50,150 bases of DNA from Planctomycetota bacterium (GTDB lineage: Bacteria; Planctomycetota; UBA1135; UBA2386), in contig JAEUHR010000002.1 of assembly GCA_016794425.1 (NCBI GenBank), forward strand, positions 1 through 50,150. Direction: 5' to 3'. Under the pieces are notes generated by a model. The model was not told the origin of the DNA. It made no database searches and saw nothing but the letters and a program-made list of their open reading frames with translations. The translations under genes and the position numbers were made by a program. Shown piece after piece: positions 26,907-34,647 of the stretch. Position 1 is the first letter of the stretch; each line of letters starts with the position of its first letter.

Positions 26907-27241
26907 TGCAGCAGCGCGTCGAGCCGCGCTTCGAGTTCGGCCAACGGCAGCTCCGTGCCGGCGACCGTCGCGGTGCGGGCCCGGCAATCGACTTCGCAGT
27001 GCACCAGCGGCGGCTGGTGGTTGCCCGGGTACTTGCGCAGCGTCAGGCGCACGCGCTCTGGGGTGCACCAGTCGACGCGGTCCACCGACCAGGACTGGTT
27101 CGCGAACCGCAGCAGCTCGACGCCGGTCGCGGCGACGACGATGCGCGGCGTCAGGATCCAGTGCGACATGCGCACTTCCTGGCCGTCGGTCGCGACGACG
27201 AAACGGCCGTCGGGCGAAGGGTGGGGCGCGAACCCGCTCAT
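26894..27241 (-). CDS. small hypothetical protein
   Basis: A 115-residue protein with alternating strands: SPDGRFVVATDGQEVRMSHW, PRIVVAATGVELLRF, WSVDRVDWCTPERVRLTLRK and LVHCEVDCRARTATVAG. The first half looks like a single propeller-type blade describing stored data and their evaluation. No family is recognised. It overlaps the upstream acetyltransferase by four bases (ATGA) and the downstream one by 13, so it is embedded between two GNAT genes and is certainly co-translated. Confidence 0.75.
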   Translation of the reverse strand: MSGFAPHPSPDGRFVVATDGQEVRMSHWILTPRIVVAATGVELLRFANQSWSVDRVDWCTPERVRLTLRKYPGNHQPPLVHCEVDCRARTATVAGTELPLAELEARLDALLQWRP

Positions 27242-27774
27242 CGCGGCGCGGGCGCGTCGGGGTCGCGCTGCAGGTGGGCGGTGGGGCGCAGCTCGTAGAC
27301 CAGCAGGTCGGCGCCGCGGCTGGTCGTGCGCCCGGTGCGCACCGCGCCGAGGCGTTCGGCGAGCCGCAGCGAACGTTCGTTGCCGCGGTCGATCACGCAG
27401 GCGATCCGGTCGCGGCCGAGCGCGACGGCGTGGCCGATGGCGGCACGGCAGGCTTCGAGCGCGTAGCCCTTGCCCTGCGCGTGCCGCGCCAGCGCCCAGC
27501 CGAGTTCGAAGCCGACGTCGCCGTCGGGTTCGAGGAAACCCACGTGGCCGACCAGCGTGCCGGTCGCGCGTTCGAACAGGCCCCACATGCCGAAGCCGCG
27601 CAGCTGCCAGTGGCCGAGGTAGCGGGCGACGTTCCACCATGCGTCGGTGCGCGACAGCGGGCGGCCGGTGATCCAGCGCATCACTTCGGGATCGCCGGTG
27701 ATCCGCGCATGCGCTTCGACGTCGCCGGCCGTCATCGGGCGCAGCAGCAGGCGTTCGGTCGACAGCTCGATCAC
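27238..27774 (-). CDS. GNAT family N-acetyltransferase, RimJ/RimL-like
   Basis: A 178-residue acetyltransferase of the RimJ/RimL group. It begins with ELSTERLLLRPMTAGDVEA, has GTLVGHVGFLEPDGDVGFEL in the middle, the CoA-binding loop HAQGKGYALEA (about 96-106), and RGNERSLRLAERLG near the end. These enzymes modify ribosomal proteins or small molecules; the target here is unknown. The start is GTG, overlapping the upstream membrane protein gene by four bases. Confidence 0.9.
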   Translation of the reverse strand: MIELSTERLLLRPMTAGDVEAHARITGDPEVMRWITGRPLSRTDAWWNVARYLGHWQLRGFGMWGLFERATGTLVGHVGFLEPDGDVGFELGWALARHAQGKGYALEACRAAIGHAVALGRDRIACVIDRGNERSLRLAERLGAVRTGRTTSRGADLLVYELRPTAHLQRDPDAPAPR

Positions 27775-28580
27775 GGCCGGCTCCGGTCGTCGCGGCGGCG
27801 CGCGGCGCGCAGCGACTGCACGATGCCGGTGCCGCCGAGCAGCAGCAGCAGCGGCCCGAACAGCAGCGCGCCGCCCCACAGCAGCACCGGCGCGTCGTGG
27901 TACCACGCCGACCAGCCGTAGGCTGTGACCAGCACGCCCATCACGACGAACAGCACGCCGAGCCGCCAGTCGCTGCGCGTCCACTGCGGCGACGGCGGCT
28001 TCGTCGCGACCGCAGCGATGCCGTGCGCCGCGGCACGCGGGTCGCCGGCACGCACGCCTGCCCAGAAGCGGTGGCCCTGTTCGATCAGCTGGTCCGGCTC
28101 GACGATGCGGCCGGTCGCGTCACGGATCTCGGCGTGGTCGAACCAGATGCGCAGGTCCAGGTGCCGGTCAGTGCCTTCCTGGAACAGCGTCAGCGTGTGC
28201 GCGCGACCGTCGCGTTCGTCGGCCTGCCAGTCCAGCGACAGGCGGTCGCGGAACGCCGGCTCGTCGTCGCGCACGTCGAAGAAGTCCCAGCCGTAGATCG
28301 GTTCGCCGCCGAAACTCGCGACCACGGCCGCCAGCCGATCGAGCGGGAACGGCTCGACCGCGGCGCCGGCGTCGTTCCACGCGCCGAGCCGCAGCGACGC
28401 GGCGATGCGGCCGGTCGGCGCCAGCACGAACTGCAGCCGCCGCACACTGCCGCTCGCGAGCGACAGCGTGCCGAACGTGACCACCGTGCGGCGCCGCGCC
28501 GGGTCGAACTCGACGCCGAGCAGCGCGGCTTCGTTGAGGGCCGTGCCGAGGCCGGCCATGGTCGCTTCGCTCCAGGTCAT
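27771..28580 (-). CDS. hypothetical protein with C-terminal membrane hairpin
   Basis: A 269-residue protein. Residues 1 to about 200 form a soluble domain (VEFDPARRRTVVTFGTLSLA, GGEPIYGWDFFDV, RHLDLRIWFDHAEIRD). Two transmembrane helices follow at about 207-226 (GVLFVVMGVLVTAYGWSAW) and 231-250 (LLWGGALLFGPLLLLLGGTG), then a basic Arg-rich tail. I recognise no family. It begins the coupled set of small genes running down to 26391 and lies 31 bases after the DUF1801 gene. Confidence 0.75.
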   Translation of the reverse strand: MTWSEATMAGLGTALNEAALLGVEFDPARRRTVVTFGTLSLASGSVRRLQFVLAPTGRIAASLRLGAWNDAGAAVEPFPLDRLAAVVASFGGEPIYGWDFFDVRDDEPAFRDRLSLDWQADERDGRAHTLTLFQEGTDRHLDLRIWFDHAEIRDATGRIVEPDQLIEQGHRFWAGVRAGDPRAAAHGIAAVATKPPSPQWTRSDWRLGVLFVVMGVLVTAYGWSAWYHDAPVLLWGGALLFGPLLLLLGGTGIVQSLRAARRRDDRSRP

Positions 28581-28611
28581 GGCGCGGCGAGGATAGCGGC
28601 GCCGCCGCGGT

Positions 28612-29022
28612 TCAGACGTGCGCGATCCAGCGCCGCACGAGTTCCTGCAGCGCCGGCCGGCGCGCGTGCACGTCGGCGAGGTCGGCGAACACGATGCGGG
28701 CGCGGTCGGGGCCGAGCCACTGCAGCAGGTGCTGTGGATCGGCGACCGCTTCGACGCCGCTCGGCAGCGCGCGCGCCTTGGCGCCGAGGTGCAGGATCAG
28801 CGCGATGCCGCGGCGTTCCCGCAGGTGGACGGTCGCGAACCACTCCGTGGTGCGGAAGCTCGGCGCGTTCCACTTGACGCCCTCGGTGATCGACGCGGCG
28901 GCGCCGGTGATCGCGGTGCGCAGCGCGCGGATCGCAGAGAGGTGCGGGTGGTCGAGCTCCTGCAGCAGCGCGTCGACGGCGGCGGCGTCGGCGGCCGGGC
29001 TGGGGCGCTTGCGGGTGGCCAT
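28612..29022 (-). CDS. DUF1801 domain protein (YdhG-like)
   Basis: A 136-residue single-domain protein. The family core is seen in HLSAIRALRTAITGAAASI, ITEGVKWNAPSFRTTEWFAT (about 45-64) and RGIALILHLGAKAR. Family members are small cytosolic proteins resembling the frataxin-like/YdhG fold, some linked to iron handling, but no function is established. It lies 16 bases downstream of the D-aminoacylase-like gene. Confidence 0.9.
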   Translation of the reverse strand: MATRKRPSPAADAAAVDALLQELDHPHLSAIRALRTAITGAAASITEGVKWNAPSFRTTEWFATVHLRERRGIALILHLGAKARALPSGVEAVADPQHLLQWLGPDRARIVFADLADVHARRPALQELVRRWIAHV

Positions 29023-29038
29023 GCGGTCGGCGCGCAGT

Positions 29039-30673
29039 CTAGCGCTGCACGCGCGGCGCCGGCGCGGCCTGGCGCGCGACCACGCGCCCGGCGCGCACCC
29101 CGGTCGGCGTGCCCGCGTCGACGGCCACGGCGCCGTTGACGACCAGGAACCGCACGCCCTCGGCGTAGCGCTGCGGCTCGAGCCAGGTCGCGCGGTCGGT
29201 GAACGCCGCCGCGTCGAACGCGACCAGGCTCGCGAGTCTGCCCGCCGCGATCGTGCCGCGGTCGGCGAGCCGCAGCACGGTCGCCGGCAGCGACGTCATC
29301 TTGCGCACGGCTTCCTCGACCGACAGCCGGCCGAGTTCGCGCACGTGGCGCCGGAACACGCGCGGGAACGTGCCGAACGAGCGCGGGTGGCCGGTGCGGC
29401 CCGACGCGACCGCGGCGCTGCCGTCGGACGCGACCAGGCACCACGGCTGGCACAGGATCGTGTCCATCTGGTCCTCGCGGATGCCGAAGCCGAGGATCGA
29501 CACGTTGCCGCGCGTCAGCAGGTCGCACGCGAGCTGGAACGGCTCGACCGAACGCTCGCGCGCCGCCGCGTCGAGCCGCTGGCCCAGCAGGTCGCGGTCG
29601 ACCGCGGCGAGGCCGTTGCCGAGCATCAGCGTGCCCCAGCCGCCGTTGGCGGCCACTGCGGCTTCGGTCTCGGCGCGCATGCGTTCGCGTTCGGCCGGGT
29701 CCTGCAGCCGTTCGACGAAACGGCCGCCCTCCTTCGACCAGGCCGGGAAGTTCGTCGCCAGCGATGTGTGCCACGCGTCGTACGGGTAGCAGTCGGCGTG
29801 GACTTCGTGGTCCTTGCGCGCGGCCTCGATGCGCGCGAGCACGGCCTCGAGCTTGGGCCAGTTGGCGCTGCCGCCGATCTTCAGGTGCGAGACCAGCAGC
29901 GGGGCGCCCGAACGGCGCGCGATCGCGATCGCTTCGTCGACCGCCTCGACGACGCGGTCGTCCTCGTTGCGGATGTGCGTGACGTACGGGCGGTCGTGGG
30001 CGGCGGCGACCTTGCACAGCTGGACCAGTTCGTCGGTCGCGGCGGCGTTGCCGGGGAAGTACTCGAGGCCCGACGACAGCCCGAGCGCGCCCTGTTCGAA
30101 CGCGGTCGCCAGCAGGCGCCGCATCGCCGCCAGTTCGTCGCCGCTCGGCGCGCGGCCGACCGGGCCGAGCACGTGCTGGCGCACGGTGCCGTGGCCGACG
30201 TAGGCGCCGATGTCGATCGCGATCGCGCCGTGCTGCTGCCGCCAGGCGGCGAAGTCGGCGCAGGCGCGTTCCTTCGGTTCGTCGGCGTCGGCGGCGTCGG
30301 GAAACGGCGAGCCGCCGTCGGGGCCGCAGACGTCGATCGTGACGCCCTGCAGCACCTTGCTGGCCGCGGTCGGCTGCCGCCGCAGGTCGCTGTGCGCGTG
30401 TGCGTCGACGAACCCCGGCGCGACCACGAGCCCGCGCACGTCGATCACGCGCGCTGCCTCGACGCTGCCGATGTCGCCGACCTCGGCGATGCGGTCGCCG
30501 CGGATGGCGACGTCGGCCGGGCGGCCCGGCGCGCCGGTGCCGTCGACGACCGTGCCGCCGCGCAGCACGAGGTCGAACGGCGCGCCACGCGCGCGCGGCC
30601 AGCCGTGCGGCGCGAACGCGAACGTCGGCGCCGCGGCCAGCGCGCCGCGCAGGAACGCGCGCCGCGTCGTCAC
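29039..30673 (-). CDS. Tat-exported N-acyl-D-amino-acid deacylase-like amidohydrolase
   Basis: A 544-residue amidohydrolase of the D-aminoacylase group. The N-terminal TTRRAFLRGALAAAPTFAF is a twin-arginine signal. Metal-site features are VDAHAHSD (His92, His94), the Cys in VTIDVCG (116), THIRNED, LLVSHLKIGG and the catalytic-type Asp in LVASDGS. The expected chemistry is hydrolysis of N-acyl-D-amino acids or similar, as from cell-wall material, in the periplasm. The GTG start overlaps the upstream secreted-protein gene by four bases. The substrate is not determined by the sequence. Confidence 0.9.
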   Translation of the reverse strand: MTTRRAFLRGALAAAPTFAFAPHGWPRARGAPFDLVLRGGTVVDGTGAPGRPADVAIRGDRIAEVGDIGSVEAARVIDVRGLVVAPGFVDAHAHSDLRRQPTAASKVLQGVTIDVCGPDGGSPFPDAADADEPKERACADFAAWRQQHGAIAIDIGAYVGHGTVRQHVLGPVGRAPSGDELAAMRRLLATAFEQGALGLSSGLEYFPGNAAATDELVQLCKVAAAHDRPYVTHIRNEDDRVVEAVDEAIAIARRSGAPLLVSHLKIGGSANWPKLEAVLARIEAARKDHEVHADCYPYDAWHTSLATNFPAWSKEGGRFVERLQDPAERERMRAETEAAVAANGGWGTLMLGNGLAAVDRDLLGQRLDAAARERSVEPFQLACDLLTRGNVSILGFGIREDQMDTILCQPWCLVASDGSAAVASGRTGHPRSFGTFPRVFRRHVRELGRLSVEEAVRKMTSLPATVLRLADRGTIAAGRLASLVAFDAAAFTDRATWLEPQRYAEGVRFLVVNGAVAVDAGTPTGVRAGRVVARQAAPAPRVQR

Positions 30674-32532
30674 GAGCCGGTGACGAAGTGCGCCGCCTGC
30701 GTGACCGCGATCGGCACCGTCGGGTTCGGGTTCAGGTCGACCGCCAGGCCCTGCAGCCACAGGTCGAGGCCGATCAGGCTGCCGGCCCACGGCATCGTGA
30801 ACGCGTGCGGCACCGTCAGGCCCGGGCCGAACACCGTCGTCGGGATCACGATGTGCGGCAGCGTGATGTCGACGCTGATGTCGCCCGGCGCGCCGGGCCC
30901 GTTCATGCCGAAACCCGGGATCGGCACGCCGCACGGGAACCCCGGCGACGCGAACGCGAGGAAATAGAAGCCGACGGCGAACCGCTGCGTGCCGACCGGG
31001 TTGCCCATCTCCCAGAACATCGTCGTGCCGACCGCCGGCCGACCGGTCACGACCAGACTGCCCGGCGGGTTGTTGCCGCAGGTGCTGACGGTGACCGTGG
31101 CGGGCACCGTGCCGAGCTGGCCGCGCAGGTCGACGGCCGCGCCGAACACGTCGGCCGCGCCGCTGCGCAGATCGCTCCACGCCAGCATCTGCGTGCCGCT
31201 CTCGCTCGCCGCCATCGCCAGCCGCAGCTTGTCGCTGGCGAACGTGCTGACCGTCACCGGCGCGAACGCCGGCACGCCGTTGGTGTCGAGCCCGAACAGC
31301 TGCACGCTCTTCTGCAGGAGGCCGAGCGACTCGACCAGCACGCCGACCGCGATGCCGTCGTTCTGGTCGTGTTGCCGCAGCGGCGCCGCGACCGGCGCGA
31401 ACTTCACGGTCGTGTCGATCGGCAGCAGCTGCACGCCGGTCGCGCCCCACTGCAGTCCGCCGCCGACGCTGCTGACCTTCTGCGCGAAGATGCCCCAGCT
31501 GGTCTGCGCGACGTTGCGTTCGTTCCAGGCGACCAGTGCCTCGGAGGTCGACGGCGACCAGACGATCGCCGGGTCGAACTTGCTGTTGGCGCTGCTCGAC
31601 ACGTCGATGCCGTTGTGCGGGTGCACTTCGGTGCCCGACGACGAGATGTGCTGGACGCGGGCCGAGAACTGGCTGCCGACCGCGAAGTGCCACGCGAACA
31701 CCGCGCCGCCGAAGCGGTCCGGCAGCACCTTCGGGATGTGCGCGATCGGGATCGACGTCTGGTCGAACACGGCGATGCGCGTGCCGCCGTTCCACAGCGG
31801 CTGGCCGAGCGCGTCGAAGCGCTGCGCGTGGATGTGGCGCGGCGACAGGAACGACGACGTGCCGCGCACCCAGCTGACGACCACGTCGCCGGCGCCGAGC
31901 GTCACACCCGACACGACGTTGGCGAAGCCGGGCGTCTGGCCGGCATCACCCGGGATCGCGGTGCCGTCGCCGGCGAAGCGCACCGTGCCGTCCGGTGCCA
32001 CGCGCTGCATCTGCACGGTGGCGGTGCCCGAGTTCGACCACACGAACACGAGGTCGTCGTCCCACGCCTGGCAGACGCGCGGGTTCGGCTCGAAGTCGGC
32101 GTTGTTGGACAGCGCGATGCCGTTCGCGCCCCAGACGAACGTGCCGTCCGGCGCGATGCGGTAGGCGTAGACGTCGAGGTCGCCGCCGGCGCGGATGTCG
32201 GTGAACGTCAGCACGCAGTGGTCGGCGCGGTCGCAGATCAGGTCCCAGTCGACCAGCGACGACTGCTGCGGGTTGCCGCTGACCAGCAGGCCGTTCGCGG
32301 CGAACAGGGCCTGACCGGCGGCGTCGTAGCGCTGCAGGTAGACCGCGTACGAGCCGGCGCGGTTGTCGAACCAGCCGACGTAGCAGCCGCCGTCGCCGGT
32401 GGCGGCGACCTTCGGCAACACCTGTTCGCCGGTGGTCGCGCCGATCGGCAGGTTCGGCGAGGAGGTCGTGGGCCACTGCGCCGGTGCAGTGGCGGCGAGC
32501 AGCGAGAGGGCGAGAAGGGCCTGGCGGTGCAT
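30670..32532 (-). CDS. secreted propeller-like protein with planctomycete-type C-terminal domain
   Basis: A 620-residue exported protein with signal HRQALLALSLLAATAPAQ. Residues about 25-460 contain repeated blade-like units of the form RYDAAGQALFAANG, RIAPDGTFVWGANG, RVAPDGTVRFAGDG and RFDALGQPLWNGG, indicating a beta-propeller. The C-terminal part (about 480-620: STCGNNPPGSLVVTGRPAVG, FYFLAFASPGFPCG, PHAFTMPWAGSLIGLDLWLQ) resembles the end domain of many secreted proteins in high-GC planctomycete genomes, perhaps a surface-anchoring module. This is recognised by pattern, not by a search. It may head the long minus-strand run. Confidence 0.82.
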   Translation of the reverse strand: MHRQALLALSLLAATAPAQWPTTSSPNLPIGATTGEQVLPKVAATGDGGCYVGWFDNRAGSYAVYLQRYDAAGQALFAANGLLVSGNPQQSSLVDWDLICDRADHCVLTFTDIRAGGDLDVYAYRIAPDGTFVWGANGIALSNNADFEPNPRVCQAWDDDLVFVWSNSGTATVQMQRVAPDGTVRFAGDGTAIPGDAGQTPGFANVVSGVTLGAGDVVVSWVRGTSSFLSPRHIHAQRFDALGQPLWNGGTRIAVFDQTSIPIAHIPKVLPDRFGGAVFAWHFAVGSQFSARVQHISSSGTEVHPHNGIDVSSSANSKFDPAIVWSPSTSEALVAWNERNVAQTSWGIFAQKVSSVGGGLQWGATGVQLLPIDTTVKFAPVAAPLRQHDQNDGIAVGVLVESLGLLQKSVQLFGLDTNGVPAFAPVTVSTFASDKLRLAMAASESGTQMLAWSDLRSGAADVFGAAVDLRGQLGTVPATVTVSTCGNNPPGSLVVTGRPAVGTTMFWEMGNPVGTQRFAVGFYFLAFASPGFPCGVPIPGFGMNGPGAPGDISVDITLPHIVIPTTVFGPGLTVPHAFTMPWAGSLIGLDLWLQGLAVDLNPNPTVPIAVTQAAHFVTGS

Positions 32533-32926
32533 GCGCGCACGATAGCGTCGCAGCGCCGGCCGTCGCTGGGTGCCATGGCGGGGGACTTGCCCGATCGTGC
32601 GGGCGCACTACCCGGCACCGCCCTGAACCGGAGGTCTGCCGTGCACCGCATCTGCATCGCTGCGCTCGCCTCCAAGGGCGTGTGACCGGTTGCCGCGCGG
32701 AACGACGGGACGGGTGGTGCGCGCAGCGGTCGGTTCGACTACCGTGTGCGGCCCGCTCGGCAGCGAGTCGCCGGCCCTTCGGGCCACTGCCGGGACTCGG
32801 ACCGTTCGCGCCGTCACGGCGCGGGCATCGGTGCACCGGCCCGTTCGCGGGCACGGGTGGTGCGCGCTGGCGTGTGGTCAGCCGAGTGGTGACGCGTCGG
32901 TCGTCACCATTCGTCTGCACTGCCTC
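32533..32926 (+). promoter_or_regulatory. 394-base intergenic region: structured leader of the RRM gene and divergent promoter
   Basis: No supported gene lies here. It separates divergent genes and must hold both promoters. It contains three hairpins on the plus strand: GGCCC/GGGCC at 32773-32785, CGCGCCG/CGGCGCG at 32807-32823, and TGGTGACG/CGTCACCA at 32887-32909, the last ending 17 bases before the RRM start codon. CGGGTGGTGCGCGC occurs at 32711-32724 and again at 32854-32867. No Shine-Dalgarno sequence precedes the ATG. The structures suggest a translationally controlled leader; this is inference. Confidence 0.45.
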
Positions 32927-33211
32927 ATGAACCACAAACTGCACGTCGGCAATCTCGCCTCGGACATGACCTCGGACCAGCTCGGTGAGCTGTTCGGCCG
33001 CGACGGCCGCAACGTCGCCCGCGTCAGCCTCGTGATGAGCCGCGACGCCGGCGTCTCGCGCGGCTTCGCTTTCGTCGAGATGGCCAGCGACGAGGACGCG
33101 AACCGCGCGGTCGCCGCGCTGCACGGCACCGAGGTCGCCGGCCGGACGCTGCGGGTCACCGTCGCGCATCCGCCGAAGTCGCGCTTCGGCGGCCGCGTCG
33201 CGCGGATCTAG
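32927..33211 (+). CDS. RNA-binding protein, single RRM
   Basis: A 94-residue RNA-recognition-motif protein. RNP2 is LHVGNL (about 5-10) and RNP1 is RGFAFVEM (about 45-52), with the usual helix DEDANRAVAALHG and the final strand GRTLRVTVA. Bacterial proteins of this type bind RNA and are often cold- or stress-regulated and autoregulated. The C-terminal tail after the domain is very short (HPPKSRFGGRVARI), whereas many relatives carry a Gly/Arg-rich tail. The TAG stop lies inside the CTAG end of the adjacent palindrome, so the tail may have been cut by its insertion. Confidence 0.92.
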   Translation: MNHKLHVGNLASDMTSDQLGELFGRDGRNVARVSLVMSRDAGVSRGFAFVEMASDEDANRAVAALHGTEVAGRTLRVTVAHPPKSRFGGRVARI

Positions 33212-33374
33212 TGCCGTGAACCGGATGTCAGCTCGCGTTTCGCGGGCCCTCGTCGTCCCTGGCGGCGTTGCGCCTCCTCGACAGATCTCCCGGATATGTC
33301 TCCGGGGGCGCGCCTTGCCAGGACCGACGATGGCTCCGCGAGAACACAAACCGACATCCGGTTCACGGCACTAG
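33208..33374. repeat. 167-bp MITE-like palindrome with perfect 22-bp inverted ends
   Basis: The left end 33208-33229 and right end 33353-33374 are perfect inverted copies, both terminating in CTAG and reading CTAGTGCCGTGAACCGGA inward. Complementarity continues imperfectly inside: TTTCGCGG near 33238 with CCGCGAGA near 33336, TCGTCG (33250-33255) with CGACGA (33325-33330), and CCTGGC (33258-33263) with GCCAGG (33317-33322). The whole can fold into a long hairpin. It has no coding capacity. It lies between convergent genes and its CTAG ends contain the TAG stop codons of both. CTAG could be a target duplication, as with YTAR-type IS5 relatives. A very long bidirectional terminator is the alternative. 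Confidence 0.8.
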
Positions 33375-34018
33375 CCGCCGGCCACCAGCGCGACCGGCTC
33401 GACGCGCGCGCCGAGCCGCGCCAGCAGTTCGCCGAGCCAGGCGGCCGTGCGCGGCGCCGCGCCCGGATCCGGCGCCGCTGTGCCCCAGACCAGCGCCAGC
33501 ACCCGCACGGTCGCCGGCGAGGTCTTGGTGCGCTGGGCGTCCTTGACCGCGTTCGCGCACGGGCCGTCGCGGTCGCACAGGCACAGCAGGCCGCCGACGT
33601 CGATCTGCTGGCCGCTGCGGTTGAACACGTAGGCGCTGCCCGCGGGCGGCACGGCGACGCCGAGCGGCTCGGTGCACCGGTCGAGGTCGACGACGCTGAT
33701 CGGCAGGCCCGAGTGCAGCGACGCGGCGTTGCCGGCGTCGACCACCGGGTTGATCGTGCCGAGCCGGCCCTCGGCGGTCGCGGCGGCGAGGTACTCGGCC
33801 GACGGCTTGCCGCGCCCGGTCGGCCGGTAGCCGTGCCGGCGCAGCAGGTCGCGCACCGCCGCGCGCGTGCCTTCGCCCGCCGCGACCGGCGCCTCTGCAT
33901 CGGCGCGCAGCAGGTCGACGAGCCACGGCGGCGAGACCGCTTCGCCGAGCGGCTGCGGCAGCGTCGCGCACAGCGCCTGCAGCGACAGCCCCGGATGGTC
34001 GACGACGGTCAGCTGCAC
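33371..34018 (-). CDS. stand-alone B3/B4 domain protein (tRNA editing type)
   Basis: A 215-residue protein consisting of the B3/B4 domain otherwise found in the phenylalanyl-tRNA synthetase beta subunit, where it clears mischarged tRNA. The family pattern is clear: GTRAAVRDLLRRHGYRPTGR, KPSAEYL, GTINPVVDAGNAASLHSGLP (about 115-134), VVDLDRCTEPLGVAV and QIDVGGLLCLCDRDG, with VKDAQRTKTSP near the end. A role in removing wrongly charged tRNA in trans is inferred. The start is GTG at 34016-34018, two bases after the lipoprotein gene. The TAG stop lies within the CTAG end of the palindrome. Confidence 0.9.
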   Translation of the reverse strand: MQLTVVDHPGLSLQALCATLPQPLGEAVSPPWLVDLLRADAEAPVAAGEGTRAAVRDLLRRHGYRPTGRGKPSAEYLAAATAEGRLGTINPVVDAGNAASLHSGLPISVVDLDRCTEPLGVAVPPAGSAYVFNRSGQQIDVGGLLCLCDRDGPCANAVKDAQRTKTSPATVRVLALVWGTAAPDPGAAPRTAAWLGELLARLGARVEPVALVAGG

Positions 34019-34020
34019 GG

Positions 34021-34620
34021 TCAGCCCCCCGCCCGCGGCAGGTGTTCGAGCGCGAACCGGTGCAGCCACGGCACCAGGTCGCGCACGTCGCGGAAGTCCG
34101 GCGCGCCGTCGCCGAACAGCACCGGCGTGCGGTCGAACTCGTCGCGCGGGTGCGGGTGCACGCCCGGCGCCTCGCGCCGCTGCCAGCGCCCGTGGTGGTC
34201 GAAGCGCCACAGTTCCGTCTGGTCGGCGGTCGCGCGCAGGCGCCAGCCGAGGTCCCAGGCGGCGGCCGTGCCGCGCGCGTCGCGCAGCTCGAACTCGGCG
34301 ACGCACAGCTGCAGCACCGCGTCGGCGCCGGTCGCGAGCCGGATCCGTTCGCCGTCGAGCCCGCCGCCCGGTTCGGCGTCCGCCAGCAGCTGCTCGGCGA
34401 CCGCGGCCGCGACGATCGTGTAGCCGCGGCGCCGCAGCGCGTCGTCGAGGCCGGTGCGCAGCAGCTGCTGCAGCTCCGGCGGCAGCGCTTCGGCGACCGG
34501 CCACGGCCAGACCACGATCGTGCGCGGCGCCGGGCCGGCCAGCGGGATCGGCGCCATGGCGCCGCCGAGCCGGCAGCCGGCCAGCGTCCACACGGCGACG
34601 GTCGCGAGCACGCGCTTCAC
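34021..34620 (-). CDS. putative lipoprotein (GNA1162/DUF799-like pattern)
   Basis: A 199-residue exported protein with the lipobox WTLAGC at about residues 11-16. The mature part begins with a strand TIVVWPWPVAEALPPELQQL, then RTGLDDALRRRGYTIVAAAV and GADAVLQLCVAEFELRD, matching the alpha/beta pattern of small lipoproteins related to GNA1162 or the TolB N-domain, which find proteins in the periplasm. The match is by pattern only. It lies between the methyltransferase gene (27-base gap) and the B3/B4 gene (two-base gap) on the same strand. Confidence 0.72.
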   Translation of the reverse strand: MKRVLATVAVWTLAGCRLGGAMAPIPLAGPAPRTIVVWPWPVAEALPPELQQLLRTGLDDALRRRGYTIVAAAVAEQLLADAEPGGGLDGERIRLATGADAVLQLCVAEFELRDARGTAAAWDLGWRLRATADQTELWRFDHHGRWQRREAPGVHPHPRDEFDRTPVLFGDGAPDFRDVRDLVPWLHRFALEHLPRAGG

Positions 34621-34647
34621 GCGCGCATCATGTCGGCAGCACCCGGC

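Noticed and set aside
32690..32926. N-terminal extension of the RRM protein into the leader
   Set aside because: The extra codons are Arg/Ala-rich, unlike any RRM protein, and coincide with the hairpins; the domain begins directly at MNHKLHVGNL.
33208..33374. A CRISPR unit or an rRNA/tRNA-like structure in the palindrome
   Set aside because: There is no repeat-spacer pattern and no tRNA or rRNA consensus; it is one inverted pair with an imperfect inner stem.
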